Shown here: in pieces, positions 35,746-43,506 of the stretch
How the letters are laid out: the number at the start of each line of letters is the position of its first letter
Numbering within the stretch: position 1 is the first letter of the stretch
NCBI RefSeq assembly: GCF_015350805.1
Contig: NZ_JADKSG010000002.1
Location: forward strand, 124,001-188,000
Length of the DNA: 64,000 nt
Direction: 5' to 3'
From: Herbiconiux sp. VKM Ac-1786
Lineage (GTDB): Bacteria > Actinomycetota > Actinomycetes > Actinomycetales > Microbacteriaceae
Notes under the pieces: model-generated
Told to the model about the DNA's origin: nothing
The model's database searches: none
What the model saw: only the letters and a program-made list of their open reading frames with translations
Position numbers and translations under genes: made by a program

Positions 35746-36662
35746 GCCGAGGGGGCCGCGCCCGGCGCGACCGACGCCTTGTAGATCGCCTGGATCGCCG
35801 CGTCGAGCGTGGCATCGAACTCGGCGTCAGACTGCTTCACCGACAGCCCTTCGGTCAGCGCCCGGCTGAAGCTCGCGATCTCGCCCGAGTCCTCGGCGAG
35901 CAGCGCGTCGGCCTCCGCGCGCGAGTACCCGCCCGACAGCGCCACGACCCGCATGACCCGCGGATGCTCGACCAGCGGCCGATACAGATTCGGAACCGTC
36001 GGCAGCGAGAGCTTCACCATCACGCGCCGATCCGCGGGCAGCCGGTCGAGGTGCTCGACGAGCTGCGCGAGGAGAAGCTCCTCGGCGGCCGCCTTGTCGT
36101 CGATCGTGATCGTGACCTCCGGCTCGAGGATCGGCACCAGCCCGTGCGCCAGCACCTGCTCCGCGACCTCGAACTGCTGCGCCACGACCGCCGCGATCCC
36201 CGACGCCGACGCCGCACCGATCACCGACCGCGCCTTCGTCCCGAAGATCCGGTGCCGCACCGCGCTCTCCAGCAGCGCATCCAGCCCGGAGATCGGCTTC
36301 ATCAGCTGCACGCCGTCGGCGGCGTCTGCGAGCCCCTGATCGATCTTCAGGAACGGCACGACCCCCTTCACGTGCCACAAGTACGCCGCGGCCGGCCGGT
36401 CGCCGAACGACCGCTCCATCGTCTCCTCGAACAGGATCGCGGCCAGCACCCGGTCGCCCGTGAACGCCGGGGACATCACGATGCGCGTGCGCATCCGGTG
36501 GATCAGATCGAACATCTCGGCCTCTCCCGAGTACGAGCCCTCCTCGATGCCGTACAGCGCGAGCGCCTTCGGCGTCGACCCGCCGCTCTGGTCGAGGGCG
36601 GCGATGAAGCCCTTGCCCGAGGTCATCCGTTCGGCCTGCACCTGCGCCACGTCGTCCACCAT
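35742..36662 (-). CDS. fda: Class I fructose-bisphosphate aldolase
   Basis: A 306-residue class I aldolase that splits fructose 1,6-bisphosphate into dihydroxyacetone phosphate and glyceraldehyde 3-phosphate through a Schiff-base Lys. Seen are GFIAALDQSGGSTPKAL near residue 18, YLWHVKGVVPFLKIDQGL near 94 and RVMVKLSLPTVPNLY near 213 with a Lys, plus VVALSGGYSRAEADALL, all characteristic. ATG 36662 lies 6 bases after TAGCCT (36669-36674), a leaderless start. Class I aldolases are found in several actinobacteria beside the class II enzyme. Confidence 0.9.
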   Translation of the reverse strand: MVDDVAQVQAERMTSGKGFIAALDQSGGSTPKALALYGIEEGSYSGEAEMFDLIHRMRTRIVMSPAFTGDRVLAAILFEETMERSFGDRPAAAYLWHVKGVVPFLKIDQGLADAADGVQLMKPISGLDALLESAVRHRIFGTKARSVIGAASASGIAAVVAQQFEVAEQVLAHGLVPILEPEVTITIDDKAAAEELLLAQLVEHLDRLPADRRVMVKLSLPTVPNLYRPLVEHPRVMRVVALSGGYSRAEADALLAEDSGEIASFSRALTEGLSVKQSDAEFDATLDAAIQAIYKASVAPGAAPSA

Positions 36663-36668
36663 GAGCCG

Positions 36669-36674
36669 AGGCTA
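36669..36674 (-). promoter_or_regulatory. -10 box of the fda leaderless promoter
   Basis: TAGCCT on the minus strand, 6 bases before ATG 36662. Confidence 0.5.
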
Positions 36675-36834
36675 TGCCCGGGCCTCCCGCCTGCCTAGGG
36701 TCACTTGTCGAGTTTCGAGCGCGCACCCAGCCGGGTGACGGATGCTCGGCGAGTGCCCTCGCACACCCCACCCGCCCGACCCACCCGCCCGGCCCGCCGC
36801 CCCGTCAGCCCGCCGCCCCACCTGAGGAGCCCCC

Positions 36835-37737
36835 ACGCCTGACATCGCGACCGTCCTCACCACCTGGACGCTGAACCCCGTCGCCCTCGCCGTGACCCTC
36901 CTCGCGGCCGCCGCCTACGCCCTAGGCATCGCCGCCGCCCGCCGCCGCGGCACTCGCTGGCCGCTCCGGCCGACCCTCGGTTTCGCCCTGCTCGGGCTCG
37001 GCTCGTACGCCGTGATCGAGTTCGGCTTCCTCGGCACCTACAGCGGCGAGCTCCGGTTCGCGTTCACCACGCGCATCGCCCTGCTGCTGTTCGTGGTGCC
37101 GGCGCTCGTGGCGACCGGGAAGCCGGTGGGGCTGCTGCGGGCGGCGCTCGCCGGGCATCCGCTCGTCGTGGTGAACCGGGTGCTCGCGTCGCGGGTGTTC
37201 CGCGTGATGGGGAACGCCGTGTTCGGGCCCGTGTTCGCGCTGGCGGTGTTCTGCGTCTTCCTCACGCCTCTGGCTGGGCTGCTGCGGCTCTCACCGGTGG
37301 CCGAGGACGCGATCGGGCTGCTCGTGCCGCTCGTCGGACTCGTGCTCGTGCTGCCGCTGACCGAGCTCGTGGTGCTGCGCACGAGCCTCTTTATCGCCGC
37401 CGAGTTCCTGCTCGCGTTCGCCGAGCTGGTGGTCGACGCGATCCCCGGCATCGTGCTGCGGCTGAGCGACACCCTGCTCGACCACGCCTCGCCGCTCGTC
37501 GGCACGGTGCCGGGCTGGTTCCCGAGCGCGCTCCGCGACCAGCAGCTCTCGGGTGACCTGCTGTGGCTGATCGCGGAGGTGGCGGACATCCCGATCCTCG
37601 TCCTGCTGTTCATTCGCTGGACGCGGCACGACAGGCGCGAGAGCGCCTCGATTGACGAGCTCAGCGACGCGGAGGTCGAGGAGCTGACGCGGGCGCACCT
37701 CCGCGGCGAACGACCGGGCGATGCCGGGCCGGGGTGA
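36835..37737 (+). CDS. ctaG: Cytochrome c oxidase assembly protein CtaG-like
   Basis: A multi-pass membrane protein of the CtaG_2/caa3-type family that helps deliver copper to cytochrome oxidase. The family start PDIATVLTTWTLNPVALAV is readable only if translation begins at the ACG at 36835, 5 bases after GAGGAG (36824-36829); the first usual start, GTG 36892, would drop that segment and give 281 residues. Some 6-7 hydrophobic segments follow, e.g. FALLGLGSYAVIEFGFLGT, IALLLFVVPALVA and FALAVFCVFLTPLAG. The tail is acidic. ACG is rare as a start, so an ATG mutated or miscalled to ACG is plausible. Confidence 0.8.
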   Translation, partial: TPDIATVLTTWTLNPVALAVTLLAAAAYALGIAAARRRGTRWPLRPTLGFALLGLGSYAVIEFGFLGTYSGELRFAFTTRIALLLFVVPALVATGKPVGLLRAALAGHPLVVVNRVLASRVFRVMGNAVFGPVFALAVFCVFLTPLAGLLRLSPVAEDAIGLLVPLVGLVLVLPLTELVVLRTSLFIAAEFLLAFAELVVDAIPGIVLRLSDTLLDHASPLVGTVPGWFPSALRDQQLSGDLLWLIAEVADIPILVLLFIRWTRHDRRESASIDELSDAEVEELTRAHLRGERPGDAGPG

Positions 37738-37753
37738 GGCCCGACCCCCGTGA

Positions 37754-37759
37754 CAGAAT
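37754..37759 (+). promoter_or_regulatory. -10-like box of a leaderless promoter (Lrp gene)
   Basis: CAGAAT, 6 bases before the GTG at 37766; the first base departs from TANNNT but the spacing is the same as in the other leaderless genes. Confidence 0.4.
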
Positions 37760-37765
37760 GGGCCC

Positions 37766-38281
37766 GTGGAACTCGAGGCCATCGACGTGATCGATCGCAA
37801 GATCATCGATCAGCTGCGCCTCGACGGCCGGCGCTCGTTCGGCCAGATCGCCCGCTACGTCGGGCTCACCGAGGGCAGCGTGCGGCAGCGCTACAACCGC
37901 CTCCTCGCGCTCGGCGTCGTGCAGGTGGTGGGCATGCCGAACAGCCCGCGCATGGGCTACGTCGAGGCGCACCTCTCGATCCGGGTGAGGGGCGCGACTG
38001 TCGAATCGGTGGCGCGGGCGCTCGCGGCGCTGCCGCAGGTGAAGTACGTGGGCGCCTGCATCGGCTCGTTCGACCTCAGCGCCGATGTGCGCTGCGCCGA
38101 TCAGGCCGAGATGAACCGTCTGCTCACCGACACCGTGCGGTCGATCCTGGGCATCGACGTGCTCGAGACGGCGGCCGTGCTCGAGGTGATCAAGGACGAG
38201 TACGTCTGGTCGGGCTTCCGCGAGCCCGTGGGGCGTCCGACCCGGCCGCATCCGGCCACCGGCATCACGCGGGGGGCGTAG
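37766..38281 (+). CDS. Lrp/AsnC-family regulator
   Basis: A 171-residue feast/famine regulator: helix-turn-helix near residues 24-46 (SFGQIARYVGLTEGSVRQRYN) and a RAM ligand domain (VKYVGACIGSFDLSADVRCA). The GTG at 37766 is 6 bases after CAGAAT, so the transcript may be leaderless. It is convergent with a second Lrp gene, overlapping at the 3' ends by 17 bases. It probably senses an amino acid or a related metabolite. Confidence 0.88.
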   Translation: MELEAIDVIDRKIIDQLRLDGRRSFGQIARYVGLTEGSVRQRYNRLLALGVVQVVGMPNSPRMGYVEAHLSIRVRGATVESVARALAALPQVKYVGACIGSFDLSADVRCADQAEMNRLLTDTVRSILGIDVLETAAVLEVIKDEYVWSGFREPVGRPTRPHPATGITRGA

Positions 38282-38768
38282 GAGCCGCGCCCACCGAGCC
38301 GCCAACGGCGCGCTCACCCGACTGGTCGCGCAGCCCGTTCCAGGAGTAGTCCTTGAACAGCCGGGTCAGCACGAACTGGTCGATCTTCGCGACGCCCGGC
38401 GTGCGGCGGATGTCGTCGAGCAGATCGGCGAGCTGCCCCAGGTCGCGCGGGGTGGCCTCGAGGTAGATGTCGTGCGCCCCCGAGGTGAGGGCCACGTGCC
38501 CGATCATGGGCAGCGAGGTCAGGGACTTCGCGACGTTCCGCGGCGTCACGCCGTGCACGCCGAGCAGCAGCCGCACTGACTGGTGCCCGAGCGTCAGCGG
38601 GTTGCAGAGGGCGACGATGCGCAGGGTGCCGTTCGAGGTGAGCCGCTGGATGCGCGCCCGCACCGTCGCCTCCGAGACGCCGACGATGCCGGCGATGTCT
38701 GTGTAGGCGCGCCGACCGTCCTCGCCGAGGAGCTCGACGAGCCGCCGATCCAGGTCATCCGCCGCCAT
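38265..38768 (-). CDS. Lrp/AsnC-family regulator of the transport/catabolic operon
   Basis: A 167-residue Lrp protein: helix-turn-helix near residues 20-42 (AYTDIAGIVGVSEATVRARI) and a ligand domain near VALTSGAHDIYLEATP. It is the last gene of the same-strand series that starts with the permease at 45234 and so is the likely controller of that operon. ATG 38768 lies 6 bases after GATAAT (38775-38780), suggesting its own leaderless promoter. It overlaps the convergent Lrp gene. Confidence 0.87.
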   Translation of the reverse strand: MAADDLDRRLVELLGEDGRRAYTDIAGIVGVSEATVRARIQRLTSNGTLRIVALCNPLTLGHQSVRLLLGVHGVTPRNVAKSLTSLPMIGHVALTSGAHDIYLEATPRDLGQLADLLDDIRRTPGVAKIDQFVLTRLFKDYSWNGLRDQSGERAVGGSVGAAPTPPA

Positions 38769-38774
38769 GTGCCG

Positions 38775-38780
38775 ATTATC
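38775..38780 (-). promoter_or_regulatory. -10 box of the Lrp gene
   Basis: GATAAT on the minus strand, 6 bases before ATG 38768. Confidence 0.45.
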
Positions 38781-38804
38781 CCCGAGGACGGCCCGCCGGT
38801 CGAC

Positions 38805-39590
38805 TCAGGCGCCGAGCGGCCTAGCCGGCGAGGCCGACGAGGCCGGCGAGGCCGAGGAGAGCGACAGCGAGCCCTCCAGCGCACGGGCGAGCGTCACCAT
38901 CGCCGCGTTGTCCGGCGCCACCGACCCGTCATCGAGCACGAGCATGTCCTCGAATCCGACGCGCACCTCGGCGCCGTCCTCGATCGCCGCCCGCACCACC
39001 GGCCAGGCCGTGTCGTCGTAGCCGTGGTAGAGCAGCGGCGCGGTCACGCCGCCGGCACGCAAGGCGGCGGCGATGGCGCGCGCGTGCGCCACGGCCTCGT
39101 CAGCCGATTCGTCCTCGGGCTCGATCAGGATGCGCACGTTCTCGCGCAGCGTCGGCGACGCCAGCAAGGCGGGAACCTCGTCGAGGTGCCACACCGCGCT
39201 CTCGAGCACCATCCCGCGCTCGACGACGAGCATCGCAGCCTCGGCGGCGCCCTCCTCCGAGAAGGCGACCGAGGCGAAGTCGGGCAGCGCGTCAGCCGGC
39301 CAGGCGGCCAGGTGCGCCATCCGCTCCTCGTGTCCGGAGCAGGTCCAGAGGCCGGTCGTGGTGCCGACGACGATCGCGGGATCGACGGCCCGCACCGCGC
39401 GCACCATCGACGCCACCGCGTCGGGGGCGATGCTCTGCCCGCCGTCGGCCGTGCGCACGTGTGCGTGCACGACGTCGGCTCCGGCAGCCACTGCGGCGGC
39501 GGCGGCAGCAGCGATCTCGGTGTCGGTGAGGGGAATGGCGGGGTGCTCGTCGCGCCCCCGCCCTCCGTTGATGGCGGCCTTGATCAGCAT
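38805..39590 (-). CDS. BKACE-type 3-keto-5-aminohexanoate cleavage enzyme
   Basis: A 261-residue TIM-barrel enzyme. BKACE enzymes exchange acetyl-CoA for a beta-keto acid, yielding acetoacetate and a new acyl-CoA. Here MLIKAAINGGRG opens the protein, VVHAHVRTADGGQS near residue 40 provides the two metal-binding His, IVVGTTTGLWTCSG and LPDFASVAFSEEGAAEAA follow, and VRVGFEDMLVLDDG near 212 closes the core. It lies downstream of an RraA-like gene in the ABC transporter operon. The keto-acid substrate is not evident. Confidence 0.85.
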   Translation of the reverse strand: MLIKAAINGGRGRDEHPAIPLTDTEIAAAAAAAVAAGADVVHAHVRTADGGQSIAPDAVASMVRAVRAVDPAIVVGTTTGLWTCSGHEERMAHLAAWPADALPDFASVAFSEEGAAEAAMLVVERGMVLESAVWHLDEVPALLASPTLRENVRILIEPEDESADEAVAHARAIAAALRAGGVTAPLLYHGYDDTAWPVVRAAIEDGAEVRVGFEDMLVLDDGSVAPDNAAMVTLARALEGSLSLSSASPASSASPARPLGA

Positions 39591-39637
39591 GGTGCTCCGT
39601 GGTTCGGCGGTCGGAAGGATGTCAGGGAAGGGCCGGT

Positions 39638-40309
39638 TCAGGATGCGCCGAAGCCGGCCACGGCCTCGCTCGCGCCCGTGAGCTCGCCGAGGCGCGCACC
39701 GCGGCGCAGCTCCTCGACGAGCTCGGGCTCCTCCGCGTCGTCGGCCAGCGCCGTGTCGACGATCGCCTCGACGACCGCGACGGAGGCGAAGAAGACGCCG
39801 TTGCGGTCGGCGAGCACGACGTCGCCCGGGTTCACCGCGACCCCGCCGCAGACGACGGGCACGTGGATGCCGCCGGCATCCAGCGACAGCAGCTTGGTGG
39901 TGAGCACGCTCGACCCGCGGGCGTAGACGGGCAGCCCGAACGGCTCGACCTCGTCGAGGTCGGTGACGACACCGTCCACGATCACCCCGGCGGCCCCGCG
40001 GATCGACAGCGTCGCCGCGAGCACCTCGCCGACGGGCGCGTGGCGGGTGTCGCCACCGGTGTCGACGACGAACACGTCGCCCGGTTCGCACCAGCCGGCG
40101 GCGTGGTGCAGCACCGTGGAGTCCTGGTCGGTGATGCGCACGGTGACGGCGCGGCCGACAACCCGGGCGGTGCCGGTGAGGCGGCGGATGCCGAAGTCGG
40201 CGAACCCCTCCTCCAGGTAGTGGCCGAGCGTCGGAAATGACACGCGGGACAGCTTGGAGACGAGCTCGGCGGGCAGCGGTGCGGGCGCGGGGCCGGTGAT
40301 GAACGGCAT
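39638..40309 (-). CDS. RraA-like / demethylmenaquinone methyltransferase-fold protein
   Basis: A 223-residue protein of the RraA fold, which includes oxaloacetate decarboxylases and hydroxy-keto-acid aldolases of the HMG/CHA type. Typical are GAAGVIVDGVVTDLDEV near residue 104, GLPVYARGSSVLT and GGVAVNPGDVVLADRNG near 158, keeping the metal-binding Asp. It starts at ATG 40309, 5 bases after the C-N hydrolase stop, and is followed by the BKACE gene. A role as an aldolase or decarboxylase on a keto acid fits the operon better than ribonuclease regulation. Confidence 0.83.
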   Translation of the reverse strand: MPFITGPAPAPLPAELVSKLSRVSFPTLGHYLEEGFADFGIRRLTGTARVVGRAVTVRITDQDSTVLHHAAGWCEPGDVFVVDTGGDTRHAPVGEVLAATLSIRGAAGVIVDGVVTDLDEVEPFGLPVYARGSSVLTTKLLSLDAGGIHVPVVCGGVAVNPGDVVLADRNGVFFASVAVVEAIVDTALADDAEEPELVEELRRGARLGELTGASEAVAGFGAS

Positions 40310-40313
40310 GGTG

Positions 40314-41126
40314 CTACTCCTGGACGGTGACGGTCGAGACGAGGCGGCGGTTGGCCAGTGCGGGCAGGATCTCCCGCACCTCGGCGGTGCGGTCGAGCGA
40401 GATGCGCACCACGGCGACCCCGGCGGTGATCGGCCCCAGGCCGGCGCGCTCGACGCCGAGCGGGTCGAGCACCAGGCTGTTGCCGATGCACTCCGGCGAC
40501 GACGAGGATGCCGCGAGCACCCAGCAGGTGTTCTCGATCGCGCGGGCCTTGAGCAGCGTCGACCAGTGCTCCTCCTTGCGCGCGCCGGCCACCCAGGCGG
40601 CCGAGACCGAGAGCACGTCGGCACCACGGGCCACGAGGTCGCGGCTGAGCTCGGGGAAGCGGATGTCGTAGCAGTTGACCAGACCGATGGCGACGCCCTC
40701 GATCATCACCACGGGCGGCACCTCGGTGCCTCCGGTGACGTAGTCGCTCTCGCGGTACGAGAAGGCGTCGTAGAGGTGGAGCTTGCGGTAGCTCTCGACG
40801 AGCTCCCCGCGCGGGTTGACGACGACGAGGGTGTTGAACGGCCGGTCGGTGCCGGTCGGCTCGTAGCCGCCGGCGATGATCCACACCTCGTTCGAGACGG
40901 CCAGCAGCGACAGCTCGGCGAGGAAGCGGGGCCACTCGGCCTCGACGACCGCGCCGAGAGAGCCGGGCACATCACCCGCGAGCAGCATCGACTCCTCGGG
41001 CAGCACGACGAGCCGGGCGCCGCCGGCCGCCGCCTCGGCGACGAGGGCGGCGATCGCCTCGCGGTTGGCGGCGGCGTCGACGGTGGGCGCCAGCTGCGCG
41101 ACGGCGGCGACGAGGGACGGGTTCAT
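40314..41126 (-). CDS. Carbon-nitrogen hydrolase (nitrilase superfamily)
   Basis: A 270-residue amidase-type enzyme with the catalytic triad Glu (VVLPEESML near residue 44), Lys (YRKLHLYDAF near 116) and Cys (VNCYDIRFPE near 150). Such enzymes hydrolyse amides, carbamoyl groups or omega-amides. Its ATG overlaps the stop of the ABC ATPase gene as ATGA, so it is made together with the transporter and probably acts on the imported compound. Confidence 0.9.
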   Translation of the reverse strand: MNPSLVAAVAQLAPTVDAAANREAIAALVAEAAAGGARLVVLPEESMLLAGDVPGSLGAVVEAEWPRFLAELSLLAVSNEVWIIAGGYEPTGTDRPFNTLVVVNPRGELVESYRKLHLYDAFSYRESDYVTGGTEVPPVVMIEGVAIGLVNCYDIRFPELSRDLVARGADVLSVSAAWVAGARKEEHWSTLLKARAIENTCWVLAASSSSPECIGNSLVLDPLGVERAGLGPITAGVAVVRISLDRTAEVREILPALANRRLVSTVTVQE

Positions 41127-42310
41127 GCGGGGACCTCGGAGACGGAGGGGGCAGACGGGGCAGATGGTGAGGAGGAGGAGGACGATGACGGGGCGACGAG
41201 CGAGCCGTCGGCCGGCAGCACCCGCGCATCCGAGGCCGCCCAGGTGAGCAGCACGGGGGAGCCGTCGGGGATCGCGCCGAGGGCGGCGGCCGCCGCTCCG
41301 CTCGGCACCGACACGGTCATCACCGCATCGGAGGCGAGCCGCACGTGGAAGGTCCACTCGTCGCCGAGGAAGACACGCTCCAGGAGCGTCCCGGCGACAC
41401 CGTCGGAGGGCGCGGAGGCCGGCACCGTGACGGCGGGCGAGAGGGTGACGCGCTCGGGGCGGATGGCGAGGGTGACGCCCGAGCCCGGCCGAGCTTCCGC
41501 CGGCATGGAGGCCGGCAGCGCACCCAGGCCGGGCACGACGACGCCGGTGCCCGCCGCGTCCACGACCCCGTCGAGCACGTTGCAGCTGCCGATGAAGGTC
41601 GCGACGAAACGCGAGGCGGGGGCGTCGTAGATCTCGGTGGGGCTCGCGACCTGCAGCACCCGGCCCTCGCTCATCACCGCGATGCGGTCGCTCATCGTGA
41701 GCGCCTCCTCCTGGTCGTGCGTGACGTAGATGAAGGTGATGCCGACCTCGCGCTGCATGCGCTTCAGCTCGAACTGCATCTCTTTGCGGAGCTTCTGGTC
41801 GAGGGCGCCGAGCGGCTCGTCGAGCAGCACGACCGCGGGGCGTCCGACGACGGCGCGGGCGAGGGCGACGCGCTGACGCTGCCCACCGGAGAGCTCGGCG
41901 GGCTTGCGCTCGGCGAAGGCCTCGAGGCGCACGAGGGCGAGAGCATCCTGGACCCGCCCGTCGATCTCGCGCTTCGGGGTGCGGCGCACGCGCAGCTCGA
42001 AGGCGACGTTCTCGTAGACCGAGAGGTGGGGGAACAGCGCGTAGCTCTGGAACAGCATGTTGAGGTCGCGCGACTTGGTCGGAACGCTGTCGACGTTCTT
42101 CCCGTCGAGCTCCACCGAGCCGCCGGTGGGCGTCTCGAAGCCGGTGATCATGCGCATCAGCGTGGTCTTGCCGCATCCGGACGGGCCGAGGATGCTGAAG
42201 AACTCGTTGCGGCCGATCTCGAGATCGAGCGGCTGCACGACCTGATTGGCTCCGAAGCTCTTGGTGAGGCCGGTCAGCTTCACCGCCGGCGACTCGGTGG
42301 TCTCGTTCAT
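41123..42310 (-). CDS. potA: ABC transporter ATPase, spermidine/putrescine type
   Basis: A 395-residue ATPase. Walker A GPSGCGKTT near residue 39, signature LSGGQRQRVALARA near 138, Walker B VVLLDEPLGALD near 158 and the His switch THDQEEAL near 195 are intact; a TOBE-like C-terminal region (residues 240-350) follows, then a Ser-rich tail. It energises uptake through the permease at 43507 with the binding protein at 42342. Polyamine is the family default but the operon enzymes suggest another amino compound. Confidence 0.9.
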   Translation of the reverse strand: MNETTESPAVKLTGLTKSFGANQVVQPLDLEIGRNEFFSILGPSGCGKTTLMRMITGFETPTGGSVELDGKNVDSVPTKSRDLNMLFQSYALFPHLSVYENVAFELRVRRTPKREIDGRVQDALALVRLEAFAERKPAELSGGQRQRVALARAVVGRPAVVLLDEPLGALDQKLRKEMQFELKRMQREVGITFIYVTHDQEEALTMSDRIAVMSEGRVLQVASPTEIYDAPASRFVATFIGSCNVLDGVVDAAGTGVVVPGLGALPASMPAEARPGSGVTLAIRPERVTLSPAVTVPASAPSDGVAGTLLERVFLGDEWTFHVRLASDAVMTVSVPSGAAAAALGAIPDGSPVLLTWAASDARVLPADGSLVAPSSSSSSSPSAPSAPSVSEVPA

Positions 42311-42341
42311 GACTGCTGTTCCTTCGGGAGGGGTGCGGGGC

Positions 42342-43415
42342 TCAGGAGGCGCGGACGCGGGTCCAGCCGTCCTGGAAGAACGCCAGGGCGTCTCCCGGGT
42401 CGACGATGAACTCGGAGTTCTTCAGGGACTCGGCCGGCGCGTAGATGGCGGGGTTCTCGACCTGCGACTGGTCGGCGACGAGCGGGAGTGCGGCCTCATT
42501 GGTGGAGGCGAGCGAGGCGTCGTCGGTCACGAGCGCGGCGACCTCGGGGCGGAGGGTGTAGTTCAGCCACTGGTAGGCAGCGTCCTCGTTCGCGGTGCCC
42601 TTGACGATCGAGAAGCTGTCCGTCCAGAGGGTGCCGCCCTCCTCGGGGATGATGTACTTCACGTCGGGGTTGTTCTCGACCGCGGCGGCCGAGGTGGTGC
42701 CCGAGTAGGCCTCCGCGATGCAGGCGTCGCCGGTGCCGACGAGGTCGGCGTAGTTCGTGCTGTTGTAGCCGCCGAGCAGCGCCTTCTGCTCGAGCAGCGA
42801 GTCGGTCGCGGTCTCGATGTCGGCCTCGTCGGTCGTCGTGGCGCTGAGCCCGTTGACCTGCAGGCCTGCGATGTAGGCCGAGAGCATGTTGTCGAGCATG
42901 TAGACCTTGCCGGAGTAGGCGGGGTTCCACATGTCCTTCCAGCCGGTCACCGGTGCGCCGGTGCAGGCCTCGTTGTACAGGATGCCCGTGGTGCCCCAGG
43001 CCCACGGGATCGAGTGCTCGTTGCCGGGGTCGAACGAGGGGTCGACGAACTTCTCGGCCAGGTTGTCGAAGCCCTCGAGCTTGGACTGGTCGATCGGGGC
43101 GACCAGGTCGCGCTCGACCATCAGCTGCACGGCGTACTGGCTCGGCTCGACGACGTCGTAGCCGGAGTTGCCCGCGGCGAGCTTGGAGATCATCGTCTCG
43201 TTGCTGTCGAAGGTGTCGACGGTGACAGTGATGCCGGTCTCCTTCTCGAAGCCCGCGATGACCGAGTCGGGGATCTCGCCCGCCCAGGCGTAGATCGACA
43301 GCGAGCCGTCGCCGGCCGCTCCCGAGGAGGAGGCGTCGCCGCCGGCGGAACAGCCGGCGAGCACGGTGGCCGAGGCCAGCGTCAGGGCGCCGAGCGCCAG
43401 GACCTTCTTGTTCAT
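42342..43415 (-). CDS. potD: Solute-binding lipoprotein, PotD-like
   Basis: A 357-residue binding protein. The lipobox VLAGCSAGG is near residue 20, followed by a Ser/Gly linker. SLSIYAWAGEIPDSVIAGFEKETGI near 40 and LWTDSFSIVKGTANEDAAYQWLNY near 275 are typical of the PotD/PotF fold. It lies between the ATPase and the fused permease genes, all on the minus strand. Confidence 0.9.
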   Translation of the reverse strand: MNKKVLALGALTLASATVLAGCSAGGDASSSGAAGDGSLSIYAWAGEIPDSVIAGFEKETGITVTVDTFDSNETMISKLAAGNSGYDVVEPSQYAVQLMVERDLVAPIDQSKLEGFDNLAEKFVDPSFDPGNEHSIPWAWGTTGILYNEACTGAPVTGWKDMWNPAYSGKVYMLDNMLSAYIAGLQVNGLSATTTDEADIETATDSLLEQKALLGGYNSTNYADLVGTGDACIAEAYSGTTSAAAVENNPDVKYIIPEEGGTLWTDSFSIVKGTANEDAAYQWLNYTLRPEVAALVTDDASLASTNEAALPLVADQSQVENPAIYAPAESLKNSEFIVDPGDALAFFQDGWTRVRAS

Positions 43416-43506
43416 GTGGGTGTCTTTTCGTGAGGGGTCGGATGGTGCAGGAGGGTGGGTGGTGCGGTGGTGCGGTCTGGGGTGGGGCGGCTGGGGTCGA
43501 GCCGCC

